From contig DDFH01000006.1 in NCBI GenBank assembly GCA_002337085.1, positions 959,098-1,023,097 of the forward strand: a stretch of DNA of 64,000 nt, read 5' to 3'. This document shows positions 43,184 to 51,520 of the stretch, piece by piece. Position 1 is the stretch's first letter; each line of letters starts with the position of its first letter. The translations under genes and the position numbers were made by a program. The notes beneath the pieces were generated by a model. It made no database searches. It was not told the DNA's origin and saw only the letters and a list, made by a program, of their open reading frames with translations. This DNA comes from Hyphomonadaceae bacterium UBA1933. GTDB lineage: Bacteria; Pseudomonadota; Alphaproteobacteria; Caulobacterales; Aquidulcibacteraceae.

Positions 43184-43960
43184 ATGCGAATTTTATTGGT
43201 CAATGATGACGGAATTCACGCCCCAGGCCTGAGTGTTTTGGAAGAAATCGCCCGTGAATTAAGTGACGATATTTGGATTGTTGCACCGGATATAGAGCGT
43301 TCGGGTGCATCGCGCGCTTTGACCCTTTCTGACCCGATAAGGGTAAGAAAAATTGATGACCGCCGTTATTCATGCTCTGGCACGCCAACTGATTGCGTGC
43401 TTTTAGGGGTTTTGGATTTGGTCAAAGGCAAAAAGCCTGATTTGATTTTATCGGGTGTTAATCGTGGGCAAAATCTGGCAGAAGACGTAACCGTTTCGGG
43501 AACAGTTGCCGGTGCAGTGCAGGGGATGCAAATGGGTATTCCGTCAATTGCGCTTTCACAAACCATTGATTATGACCATGGCAAAGAATGCGATTGGACA
43601 GTTTCTAAGCAAACTGGTGCCGAGGTTGTGAAACGTCTTTTGAAACATAAATGGTCGTCAAAAACCGTAATGAATGTTAATTTCCCTGATTTCCTACATG
43701 ATGGAAAATTGGCAATCGAGGCCACGCACCAAGGTGCGCGTGATGAGGATGTTAATCACGTTGATCGTCGCGCTGATTTGCGTGGCAATGATTATTATTG
43801 GCTTGGTTATAATAATAAGCAACTTACGCCCGAAGAAGGCTCTGATTTGCGCGCGGTTATGGATGGCAAGGTATCTGTGACACCATTGCATATTGATTTG
43901 ACTGCCAAAAAAGTTTTGTCTCAATTGGCAAAAGAATTTAATTATAACGGGGTTGTATAA
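43184..43960 (+). CDS. surE: 5'/3'-nucleotidase SurE
   Basis: The metal-dependent survival nucleotidase removes phosphate from nucleoside monophosphates. The 258-residue protein has the metal site NDDGIHAPG at about 6-14, APDIERSGASRALTL, SGTPTDCV and SGVNRGQNLAEDVTVSGTV (spread over the active site). It is first in the surE-pcm-nlpD order also known from E. coli, four bases ahead of pcm. Confidence 0.96.
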   Translation: MRILLVNDDGIHAPGLSVLEEIARELSDDIWIVAPDIERSGASRALTLSDPIRVRKIDDRRYSCSGTPTDCVLLGVLDLVKGKKPDLILSGVNRGQNLAEDVTVSGTVAGAVQGMQMGIPSIALSQTIDYDHGKECDWTVSKQTGAEVVKRLLKHKWSSKTVMNVNFPDFLHDGKLAIEATHQGARDEDVNHVDRRADLRGNDYYWLGYNNKQLTPEEGSDLRAVMDGKVSVTPLHIDLTAKKVLSQLAKEFNYNGVV

Positions 43961-43964
43961 ATCC

Positions 43965-44600
43965 ATGAGCTTTAATGAAGCGCGCGCACAATTAATCCTT
44001 GCCTTGCGTCAGCAGGGTATAAGGGATGCGCGCGTGCTTGAGGTTATGGAAACAACACCGCGCGAAAAATTTGTGTCGCCTGAATTTGCCGCAAAAGCAT
44101 GGGATAATCAGGCATTACCAATCCCCTTTGGGCAAACCATTTCCCAACCCTTTGTCGTTGGCGCAATGACGGCGGCACTTGGGCTAAAAGGTGATGAAAA
44201 GGTTTTGGAAATCGGCACTGGTTCGGGTTATCAAACCGCGATTTTATCAAAACTTTGTAAGCGGGTTTTTACTATTGAACGTTATCGCCCACTTTTGCGA
44301 ATTGCCCAACAAAAATTCACTGATATGCGCCTGCATAATGTGGTTTCAAAATGTGCCGATGGTGGCCTTGGCTGGGAAGATCAGGGGCCGTTTGATGCCA
44401 TCATCCTTACCTGTGCCGCACCAGTTCGCCCGGATTTATTGCTTGGGCAATTAAAAATTGGCGGGGTTTTGGTTGCACCAGTTGGCCAAGGAAGCGTGCA
44501 GGAATTATTGCGTTATAGACGGCGTGAAGACGGCGTTTTTGAAGAAGAAGAATTAATGGACGTGCGCTTTGTTCCATTACTTCCGGGTACATCGGGATAG
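43965..44600 (+). CDS. pcm: Protein-L-isoaspartate O-methyltransferase
   Basis: This SAM-dependent repair enzyme methylates isoaspartyl residues in aged proteins. It has about 211 residues, with TPREKFVSPEFAAKAWDNQALPI (conserved substrate region), TISQPFVVGAMTAAL and the SAM motif VLEIGTGSGYQTAIL. ATG 43965 gives the usual start; an in-frame TTG at 43953 would overlap surE. It is the middle gene of surE-pcm-nlpD. Confidence 0.96.
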   Translation: MSFNEARAQLILALRQQGIRDARVLEVMETTPREKFVSPEFAAKAWDNQALPIPFGQTISQPFVVGAMTAALGLKGDEKVLEIGTGSGYQTAILSKLCKRVFTIERYRPLLRIAQQKFTDMRLHNVVSKCADGGLGWEDQGPFDAIILTCAAPVRPDLLLGQLKIGGVLVAPVGQGSVQELLRYRRREDGVFEEEELMDVRFVPLLPGTSG

Positions 44601-44642
44601 TTATTAAACCTATATAAACCAAAACCTGCCAATAGAATCATC

Positions 44643-45755
44643 ATGAAGTTAAGGTTTTGGATATTTGGTGTTTTAACTGCCACGATTTGCGTAAATGGTG
44701 CGGTGGTTGCCCTTGCCCAAGATGTTGCCCCACCGGGAACCAAGGCATTTGACCCACGCAATCCGCCAACCGAAACCATTGCCAAGCCACATGAAACCCT
44801 TTTTGATATTGCCGAACGCACCCGTTCACCATTGCAAGGCATTATTGAGGTTAATGGTTTTTCGCCACCATATGATATTGCGGCAGGGCAAGTGATTAAA
44901 CTGCCGCCGCTTAAGGTTCATGTCGTGCAGGCCGGTGAAAAATTTGAAGCCATTGCCGATAGATATTCGGTTGACACTCGCTCCTTGGCAATTTTCAATA
45001 ATTTACCCAAGCCGTACAAAGTTTATGTTGGGCAAAAAATAATCTTGCCTGCGATGGTAATGGATACTTTAACGGGGCTTGAGCCGCGTGATTTGGTTGA
45101 TTTATTGGCGAGTGAGATTGGTGCAGGGCGTCAAGTTTCGGGTGCAAAAAAAGGAACAATCCACCGCGATAACACCATCCCGCAACTTCCTGAATTTTCA
45201 ACTGAGGCTAATGGGGTAATTACGCCGCCTGTTAAATCGCCGGAAACAGTTGCAACGCCAGTTATAAAACCGCCGGTTAAAACACCTGACGCGAAACCTG
45301 TCACCAAACCGCCAACCGACACAAAAATGGCAAATGTTATTCCAAATGATGTTATAGCAAATACCACAAGCAATATAAAATTTGCATGGCCGATAAAAGG
45401 TAAAATCATCGATGGCTATGGTGATAAGCCAGGGTTTAGGCGTAATGATGGCATTGATATTGATGCCAAAGAAAATACACCATTCTTTTCCGCCGCCGAT
45501 GGTGAGGTTGCCTATGTTGGTGATCAGCTAAAAGGTTATGGCTGGCTGATTTTGGTAAAGCATGATGCAAAATATATCACAGCTTATGCCTATTGTTCCG
45601 AACCCAAGGTAAAAGAGGGGCAAAAGGTTAAAAAGGGTCAAATTCTTGGTCTGGTGGGTAAAACGGGGCGGGCGACAACGCCACGGCTTCATTTCCAAAT
45701 CCGCGAAGACACAAAGGCAGAAAATCCATTAAAATATTTACCTAAAGCGGGATAA
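44643..45755 (+). CDS. nlpD: LysM/LytM amidase-activator lipoprotein-like protein (NlpD type)
   Basis: The 370-residue periplasmic protein has a signal peptide (about 1-25, ending ALAQD), two LysM modules (about 45-85 and 88-135), a Pro/Thr/Lys-rich linker and a LytM domain (about 245-365). The LytM zinc ligands are degenerate: the first His is Asn (RNDGIDID) and the HxH motif is RLHF. E. coli NlpD shows the same loss, so it probably activates a cell-division amidase rather than cutting murein. No lipobox is evident. Confidence 0.88.
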   Translation: MKLRFWIFGVLTATICVNGAVVALAQDVAPPGTKAFDPRNPPTETIAKPHETLFDIAERTRSPLQGIIEVNGFSPPYDIAAGQVIKLPPLKVHVVQAGEKFEAIADRYSVDTRSLAIFNNLPKPYKVYVGQKIILPAMVMDTLTGLEPRDLVDLLASEIGAGRQVSGAKKGTIHRDNTIPQLPEFSTEANGVITPPVKSPETVATPVIKPPVKTPDAKPVTKPPTDTKMANVIPNDVIANTTSNIKFAWPIKGKIIDGYGDKPGFRRNDGIDIDAKENTPFFSAADGEVAYVGDQLKGYGWLILVKHDAKYITAYAYCSEPKVKEGQKVKKGQILGLVGKTGRATTPRLHFQIREDTKAENPLKYLPKAG

Positions 45756-45794
45756 AAGGCTTTTATTTTATTATAAATGCGCCATAATTGCGTC

Positions 45795-46277
45795 ATGAAA
45801 AAATTCCTGCTTTTGCCAATCATTGCCGCATCAATTCTTTTTTCATCTTGTCATAAAAAGCCTGATGAAAATAAAAATAATTCCCCGTCGTTGGAAATTA
45901 AAGAGCAAAAACAAAATTCCCAAACGCCTTCAAAACCAAAATTAAAGGATGAAAAGCCCGATATTTCGGAAAAATCGGCCCGTGATGCCATGGTTGGGGT
46001 TTGGGTAATGGCAGGTGAAGAATGCGATAGCAGCACCGGAATAAGCCTTGCCGCCAATGGCAAATATGCCTCTGATGATGAGGGTGGCACATGGTCGATG
46101 GATGGATATTCATTAAAAGTTGATGCAATCGATGACGCCAGCGCAGACAGCGAAAGCAAGACAGCCGCCAATGAATGGATTTTAAAATTACGCAAAATTG
46201 ACGATAAACAGGCAATTCTTTCACGCGGTGATGGTAAAAAGGTGGTTTGGAAACGCTGCCCACAAGTGCCTGAATAA
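45795..46277 (+). CDS. Small lipoprotein, unknown
   Basis: The protein has about 160 residues from ATG 45795 (an upstream in-frame start at 45777 is less likely). The lipoprotein signal MKKFLLLPIIAASILFSSC is followed by a Lys/Asn/Glu-rich linker to about 65, then a compact domain (VGVWVMAGEECDSSTGISLAANGKY, in pieces, and GGTWSMDGYSLKV...WKRC) resembling small lipocalin-like stress domains. It follows nlpD by 39 bases and could be co-transcribed. No named family. Confidence 0.72.
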   Translation: MKKFLLLPIIAASILFSSCHKKPDENKNNSPSLEIKEQKQNSQTPSKPKLKDEKPDISEKSARDAMVGVWVMAGEECDSSTGISLAANGKYASDDEGGTWSMDGYSLKVDAIDDASADSESKTAANEWILKLRKIDDKQAILSRGDGKKVVWKRCPQVPE

Positions 46278-46305
46278 TTAATTACATAATCATAAGGGAT
46301 GCAAT

Positions 46306-46917
46306 ATGAAATTATATAGCGCAAAATACGCACCCAATCCTTTGCGGGTTGAAGTTTTCCTAAAAGAAAAAGGTATTTTTGACCAAATCGAAATTATCGA
46401 AGTTGAACTTGCGGAAGAAGCCAAAGGGCAGGAGCATTTGACAAGAAATCTTTTGGGCCAAGTTCCGGTTCTTGAACTTGATGACGGTCGCTTTTTATCA
46501 GAATCACGGGCGATTTGCGCATATCTTGAAGGTCTGTATCCAGAGCCTAATCTATTGGGAAACGGCTTTGAAGAAGCGGCGTTTATTGAAATGTATGACC
46601 GCCAGATTGAACATGGTTTATTATATAATGTCATGCAATGGGTGCGCCATACCCATCCGGGGCTTGCAAAACTTGAAAAGCCACAAGTCGCAGAATGGGG
46701 CGCATCATGCGAAGCCAAGGCAAGGCGTGCCGCAGGAATTTTTGATACTGGGCTTGCAATCAATCAATATGCGGCGGGCGACAGGTTCACAATCGCCGAC
46801 ATTACCCTATTTTCAGGTTTAAACTTTGGGCGCTTGGTTAAATTCAAAGCATGGGAAGAATATGAAAACATCGGTCGTTGGTATAATGAATTAATGGAAC
46901 GTCCGGCGTTTAAATAA
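46306..46917 (+). CDS. Glutathione S-transferase family protein
   Basis: The 203-residue protein has an N-terminal thioredoxin-like domain (about 1-78: MKLYSAKYAPNPLRVEVFL, cis-Pro in LLGQVPVLEL, and ESRAICAYLE for glutathione gamma-glutamyl contact) and a helical C-terminal domain (about 90-200, with the AGDRFTIADITLFSGL capping box). Cytosolic detoxification or an isomerase role; the substrate is not deducible. AGGG precedes the ATG. Confidence 0.9.
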   Translation: MKLYSAKYAPNPLRVEVFLKEKGIFDQIEIIEVELAEEAKGQEHLTRNLLGQVPVLELDDGRFLSESRAICAYLEGLYPEPNLLGNGFEEAAFIEMYDRQIEHGLLYNVMQWVRHTHPGLAKLEKPQVAEWGASCEAKARRAAGIFDTGLAINQYAAGDRFTIADITLFSGLNFGRLVKFKAWEEYENIGRWYNELMERPAFK

Positions 46918-46966
46918 ATATTGCCTCTCACTTTCGGGGAAGCAGAAGGGCATAGTCGCCCAAAAT

Positions 46967-46992
46967 TGTCATGCCGCACTTGCCCACGGCAT
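46967..46992. repeat. TGTCATGCCG inverted-repeat element
   Basis: TGTCATGCCG at 46967-46976 is followed by CGGCAT at 46987-46992, giving an ATGCCG/CGGCAT hairpin. This is a GTCATNCCG variant of the element at 20611. The surrounding 46918-47070 spacer also holds a second GC-rich hairpin (CCGCCTTTGGCGG at 47031-47043) and no plausible gene. Confidence 0.45.
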
Positions 46993-47070
46993 CCAGGCAA
47001 CATCAGACCCCATAGGTTTTGCCCCCTCCGCCGCCTTTGGCGGCACCTCCCCCGTAAACAGGTGAGGACA

Positions 47071-47099
47071 AAAAAAGCCCTGCAATGCAGGGCTTTTTT
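47071..47099. terminator. Bidirectional rho-independent terminator
   Basis: A nearly perfect palindrome with arms AAAAAAGCCCTGCA (47071-47084) and TGCAGGGCTTTTTT (47086-47099) lies between the convergent GST and methyltransferase genes. It has T runs on both strands. Confidence 0.85.
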
Positions 47100-47108
47100 A
47101 TAATATAT

Positions 47109-47217
47109 GTAAATAAAAAATCGAAAACCACGCTCGAAACAAGTACGAGTTTTGATTTTTATTTTCCTAATTTCCAAAACCTTGAGTGAGCGACGAAGTC
47201 GCGAAGGTGAGGTTTTG
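47109..47217 (-). repeat. Two-hairpin intergenic element, copy 3
   Basis: On the minus strand the first hairpin begins five bases after the methyltransferase stop: CAAAACC (47175-47181)/GGTTTTG (47211-47217), inner arm GCGAC-GAA-GTCGC (47190-47202), core AGTGAGC...GCGAAGG. The second, AAAAATC-type stem (about 47115-47160), encloses CTCG...CGAG next to AAGTACGAG, shared with copy 2, and ends in T residues. Same layout as 16657-16743 and 41082-41195. Confidence 0.7.
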
Positions 47218-47222
47218 ATAGA

Positions 47223-47843
47223 TTAATACTGCCAATCATCCTTGCGGGCGACCATGTCAATAAGTGCCGATGGGCCTTTATGGGCGTGGCCTTCTTCAAG
47301 ATGGGCGTCATATTCTTCAAGCTGAAGCATATCAAATTCCGCAAAATCATGGCGTAGTAAATCTTTGGTATAAAGATTCTCAATTGCTTTTGGCCCACCT
47401 GTCAAAAACTGAAGTTGTTTTGGTGAATAGCCATGCAGCATGATAAGACCATCTGGTTTCAGTGCCTTTTTGAATTTGGCAAATAATTTGTTTCTTTCTT
47501 CTGGCGGCGCAAATTGAATAAAAATCGCGATGATTGCGTCATATTCTTCGGCTTCTGGTTCCCAATCGAAAATATTCATAACCTCAAAAGTGACATCAGA
47601 ATTTTTTTCGGCACAAAGTTTTTTTGCCTTTTCAATTGCAATTTCTGAAAAGTCGGTGGCGTAAACATGATGACCAAGTGATGCAAGATAGCATGAATTG
47701 CGCCCTTCACCATCACCTGGCACAAAGATTTTAGAATTTGGGGTAAGGTAATTTGCGTGTTTTTTTACAAATTCACTCGCCTCGGTTCCAAACACAAACT
47801 CCTCGGTATTAAAGCGATTATCCCAAAATTCTTTTGTCATCAT
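47223..47843 (-). CDS. Class I SAM-dependent methyltransferase (TehB-like)
   Basis: The 206-residue (or 205 from ATG 47840) protein has the opening FWDNRFNTEEFVFGTEASEFV, the SAM-binding loop IFVPGDGEGRNSCYLASLG, the acidic ATDFSEIAIEKAKK, and a later IIAIFIQFAPP. This is the TehB/thiol-methyltransferase-like group that modifies small toxic substrates. The exact substrate is unknown. GGAT lies upstream. The third copy of the two-hairpin element follows the stop directly. Confidence 0.86.
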   Translation of the reverse strand: MMTKEFWDNRFNTEEFVFGTEASEFVKKHANYLTPNSKIFVPGDGEGRNSCYLASLGHHVYATDFSEIAIEKAKKLCAEKNSDVTFEVMNIFDWEPEAEEYDAIIAIFIQFAPPEERNKLFAKFKKALKPDGLIMLHGYSPKQLQFLTGGPKAIENLYTKDLLRHDFAEFDMLQLEEYDAHLEEGHAHKGPSALIDMVARKDDWQY

Positions 47844-47870
47844 CTTATCCTTTTTACTTGATTTTCTTTA

Positions 47871-48806
47871 TTATAAATTCTTCGCGCTAAATGTATCGCA
47901 TGATGCAGGATCACCTGATTTCATACCAGTATTAAACCATTTTTCACGTTGTGCGGATGTGCCGTGGGTAAAACTATCGGGAACGGCATAGCCTTGGGCA
48001 CGTTTTTGTAGGCGATCATCGCCCACTGCTTCGGCCGCATTCATTGCCTCTTCAACGTCGCCTTGTTCCAGATTTCCGGCATCGGCAATGGCATTTTTCG
48101 CCCACGCACCGGCAAAGCAATCGGCCTGAAGCTCAATACGGACTGAAAGTGAATCTGCGCCCTTATCTTGTCCAGAGCGGGCCATTGCGCGGTGCGCCTT
48201 TGATAAAATCCCCATTTCATCCTGAACCCGATGTCCAATTTCATGGGCAACTACATAAGCCTCAGCAAAGTCGCCATTTGCGCCCAATGACGTGCGCATT
48301 TCATTAAAGAAACCCATATCAAGATATACTTTGCCATCACCGGGGCAATAGAATGGCCCGGTTGCTTGTGAAGCCGTGCCGCATGCCGATTTAGTTGCAT
48401 TATCAAAGATAACTAAAGTCGGTGGATTATAGGTTCCGCCATTTTGTTTAAAATAATTACCCCAATAATCTTCGGTCGAGCCAAGGACGCGGGCAATGCG
48501 TTTTGCGGTGCGCGCTTCTTCTGCGCTGCGGTCATGGGTTTCATTAAGGCCGTTTGCATTGGTTTGCTGCCCTTGATAACCGCTTTGCGAATATGAATTG
48601 TCATCAGCGGGTAAATTGGAAAGCAAATTCTTGCCGCCACCAAAAAACAATACCAAAAGAACAACAATTACAAAGCCCAAGCCGCCACCGGTGCGAATTG
48701 GAATGCCACCATTACCAAAGCCGCCGCCAAAGCTACCATCATCACCACCTGAACCGCCACGGCGGTCTTCAATATTTGTCGATTCCCTGAGATTTTCGTC
48801 GCGCAT
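47871..48806 (-). CDS. Neutral zinc metallopeptidase, YpfJ family
   Basis: The 311-residue protein has a Gly-rich N-terminal cytosolic segment (about 17-40), one membrane helix at about 43-60, and an extracytoplasmic zinc protease domain with HExxH (H188-E189-x-x-H192 in VVAHEIGHRVQDEMG) and a downstream Glu ligand in RIELQADCFAGAW. C-terminal SFTHGTSAQREKWFNTGM is a family signature. Substrates are unknown. Confidence 0.92.
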   Translation of the reverse strand: MRDENLRESTNIEDRRGGSGGDDGSFGGGFGNGGIPIRTGGGLGFVIVVLLVLFFGGGKNLLSNLPADDNSYSQSGYQGQQTNANGLNETHDRSAEEARTAKRIARVLGSTEDYWGNYFKQNGGTYNPPTLVIFDNATKSACGTASQATGPFYCPGDGKVYLDMGFFNEMRTSLGANGDFAEAYVVAHEIGHRVQDEMGILSKAHRAMARSGQDKGADSLSVRIELQADCFAGAWAKNAIADAGNLEQGDVEEAMNAAEAVGDDRLQKRAQGYAVPDSFTHGTSAQREKWFNTGMKSGDPASCDTFSAKNL

Positions 48807-48862
48807 TATTACCTCTTTATTTATCGAGGCATAATAAATGTTCGCGCGCTTTATTTAAAGCA

Positions 48863-50572
48863 CTATTGTTTGTTCATTGCAGTCTTTATTGCCGCAGGTG
48901 CGAAGGCGTTTCTGGCAAAGCGTGGATTATCTTGTGGTTCATAATCGGGTGCTTTGTCAAAAGCCAGTTTTTCAAGCGTTGGCGCATTTTGCCCCAAACG
49001 TTTATGATAGACCCAAAGATTGGTCATAACTTTTTTAACATATTCGCGCGCTTGGGTGTTTGGTGTGGCTTCAATAAACATCAAAGTATCATTGCTCATT
49101 GCGATATTGCGCGACCATTTATTAACATTTCCCGGCCCCGCATTATATGCCATAAGTGCGCGGGCAACCGAATTATTAATCTGATCAAGGCGTAAAACAT
49201 ATTCAAGATAGTTTTCACCAAGTGAAATATTTATTTCATCATTATGCAAAAGGCTTGGGTTATTGCGATAATCGGGGCTTCCCGCAAGCCATGCCGCCGT
49301 TGTCGGCATTAATTGCATAAGCCCACGCGCGCCGGCATATGAAACCGCAGTCGAGTTAAACTTGCTCTCTTGGCGCATAATTGCGTAAATTAGGGCGCGA
49401 TCCAAAACAAAATCACCACCTCTTGGATGGGCATCAAGTGGTAATGGGTATGCCTTGGCAATACCTGTAAATACTGTTGAACGGGCGATTTCATCTGATA
49501 AATCTTCAAAACCTAGTGCCGATGCGATGGTGGTAAAGGCAATGTCATCCTTGGTTTCATTTTCAAGCCACGCATTACGTAATTCAAATTGCGCGATTTC
49601 TTTTTGACCAATGTCAAATAATTCAATCGCATGTTTTACACGCGGATTGGCGTCAACAATATCATAAAGGCTTTTACCCTCATTGGCGGCGTCAGGCATG
49701 GTGAAATTATCCCAAAGCCCAAGGCGCATCATTGCCAATTGCCCATAAAATGTGAATGGCGTGGTTGCGGCGATTTTTAGATATTTGTCTTCTAATTCTT
49801 TATTGCCCAGTTTTGCTGCGGCACGCGCCGCCCAAAAAGCCCCTGATGAACGGGTGAAATCATCACCATATTGCCAATTTGCGGTTTTATCAAAAAAGCG
49901 CAAAGCATCCTGATAATGACCAATGCGGAATGCCGCCAAGCCACCAAACCATGTGGCTTTACCAATTACCCCGCTATTAACTTGCAAATCAGCAAGATTA
50001 ATGGCGGCAATATCGCGGTTGGCACGGAAAAGGCTTGCGATTTGTGAAACTGCGGCAATATCGGTGGCGGTGGTACCTGGCGCACGCTCATTTGCCAATT
50101 CTTTCGGGGCTTTAAAACTTATAAGGTTTTCACGTTTTTTGGGAAAAACGGGGGCGGAAATATCTTTAATGCCCATTCTTTGTAGTTTGAAATAAATTAT
50201 ATCGGCGCCAAACTTATCGCTATTATTTTTATACCATGACAATAATTTTTGCTTGTCTTCAGAGGTTTCAAGCATACGAAATTCAAGATAAGGCAAAAGC
50301 GATTTATCGGTTATTTGGCGGGTTATTTCATCAATCTTTGTGGTTTCATTGCTTGCGATAAGATTAAAGGCATGTGTGTATAATTGATGGTCGCGCTCGA
50401 TAGCCATTAATTGCGCGCGTGCTTCATAGCCGCCATTATCGGAGCTAAGGGTAATGGTCTGGGCGTTTACGGTTGAAAAACCGCCCATTATCAAAGCCAT
50501 AAATGACAGACCAAAAACCAAGCGCAATTTGAACACCAAAAGCTTAACAAAATTCTGGATAGAATCATCCAA
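48863..50572 (-). CDS. Soluble lytic murein transglycosylase (Slt70-like)
   Basis: The 569-residue periplasmic protein cleaves murein glycan strands to 1,6-anhydro ends. It has a hydrophobic signal (about 10-37, ending VNAQT), an alpha-superhelical ring (about 45-370), and a lysozyme-like domain with catalytic E402 in MRQESKFNSTAVSYAGARGL, then MQLMPTTA and LMAYNAGPGNVNKW. The TTG 50572 start overlaps the upstream UDG gene by eight bases; internal TTG starts are also possible. Confidence 0.93.
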   Translation of the reverse strand: MDDSIQNFVKLLVFKLRLVFGLSFMALIMGGFSTVNAQTITLSSDNGGYEARAQLMAIERDHQLYTHAFNLIASNETTKIDEITRQITDKSLLPYLEFRMLETSEDKQKLLSWYKNNSDKFGADIIYFKLQRMGIKDISAPVFPKKRENLISFKAPKELANERAPGTTATDIAAVSQIASLFRANRDIAAINLADLQVNSGVIGKATWFGGLAAFRIGHYQDALRFFDKTANWQYGDDFTRSSGAFWAARAAAKLGNKELEDKYLKIAATTPFTFYGQLAMMRLGLWDNFTMPDAANEGKSLYDIVDANPRVKHAIELFDIGQKEIAQFELRNAWLENETKDDIAFTTIASALGFEDLSDEIARSTVFTGIAKAYPLPLDAHPRGGDFVLDRALIYAIMRQESKFNSTAVSYAGARGLMQLMPTTAAWLAGSPDYRNNPSLLHNDEINISLGENYLEYVLRLDQINNSVARALMAYNAGPGNVNKWSRNIAMSNDTLMFIEATPNTQAREYVKKVMTNLWVYHKRLGQNAPTLEKLAFDKAPDYEPQDNPRFARNAFAPAAIKTAMNKQ

Positions 50573-51455
50573 ATATATGTTTAATTTGCCTTTTAATGAT
50601 TAATAAATCCTTCCACGCCGCAGATTTTTCGACCGGACGTTTCAAAAGATATGATGGGTGAAAAATACAATAAACCGGAACTTCACGCCCGTCTGGCAAT
50701 TTGTAAACATGCGCCTTTTTGCGCAATTTATTAATTCCATCACTTGAGGAAAGCACGGTATTTGCCGCAACCGCCCCCACCAAAATAATGGCCTTGGGGT
50801 TTTTCAACTCAATATGTTTTTGCAAAAATGGGAAAAGGATTGTGGTCTCTTCCTTTGTTGGTGTGCGGTTGCCGGGGGGGCGCCAATTTACGCAATTGGT
50901 AATGTAAAGATTGCTTTTGCGATCAAGCCCGATTGATGCAAACATTTTATCAAGCAATTGCCCCGATGGGCCGACAAATGGCTTACCTTGTTCATCCTCA
51001 TCGCGCCCTGGTGCTTCGCCAATTGCCATGATTGGGGCATCAAGCACACCATCGGCAAACACCATCTGTGTTGCCTTGGGCTTTAGGGCGCAACCATCAA
51101 AGGCATCAAGTGCCGCCCGCAGGGTTTCAAGTGATGTGCAACGGGCGACAATTTCTTCTGCCTTGGCGATGGCATCTTTTGGATTGGCAATGTTTTGCGA
51201 TATGTTTAAATTCGCAATTGGCAGCGATGGTGCAGGTTTTTCCTTTGGTGTTTCCCGATTGGTTTTAATGTCTTCTAATGGTTCAATTACCGAAACACCG
51301 TTTGATTCCCACCATTCCAAAAGATTAATGGCGGCATCATGAAAATTAACGCTGTTTGAAACACTGTTTCCCAATTTTTCGACCAAAGTTTCTGCATTAC
51401 GGCAGGAAATTAAATAACCAATGCTTGATTTAAAATTTTTCAGTCTTAAAAGCAA
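50565..51455 (-). CDS. Family-4-like uracil-DNA glycosylase lacking most Fe-S cysteines
   Basis: The 296-residue protein has motif A GEAPGRDED at 146-154, GKPFVGPSGQLLDKM and motif B HPSYLLK near the C-terminus, as in family 4 UDGs. Classical members carry four Cys for a 4Fe-4S cluster. Here the usual first Cys of the N-terminal pair is absent (only DGC at 122), the KCRPPGNR position is NWRPPGNR, and the following Cys is replaced in ILFPFLQ. The N-terminal about 120 residues are an extra, low-similarity region. The start is TTG 51455. It is upstream of and coupled to the transglycosylase gene. Confidence 0.85.
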   Translation of the reverse strand: MLLRLKNFKSSIGYLISCRNAETLVEKLGNSVSNSVNFHDAAINLLEWWESNGVSVIEPLEDIKTNRETPKEKPAPSLPIANLNISQNIANPKDAIAKAEEIVARCTSLETLRAALDAFDGCALKPKATQMVFADGVLDAPIMAIGEAPGRDEDEQGKPFVGPSGQLLDKMFASIGLDRKSNLYITNCVNWRPPGNRTPTKEETTILFPFLQKHIELKNPKAIILVGAVAANTVLSSSDGINKLRKKAHVYKLPDGREVPVYCIFHPSYLLKRPVEKSAAWKDLLIIKRQIKHIFG

Positions 51456-51520
51456 TGCTACATAATAAAATTAAACAAAGTTCGCAGCATAAATTAAAAC
51501 AAACTAACTGGGGAAAAGTT

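Noticed and set aside
44643..45755. Active M23 endopeptidase
   Set aside because: Two of the zinc-binding positions are substituted in the same way as in NlpD, so catalytic activity is not expected.
46764..47177. Possible 137-residue minus-strand gene
   Set aside because: It crosses the terminator and repeat elements and overlaps the end of the GST gene antisense; no ribosome site.
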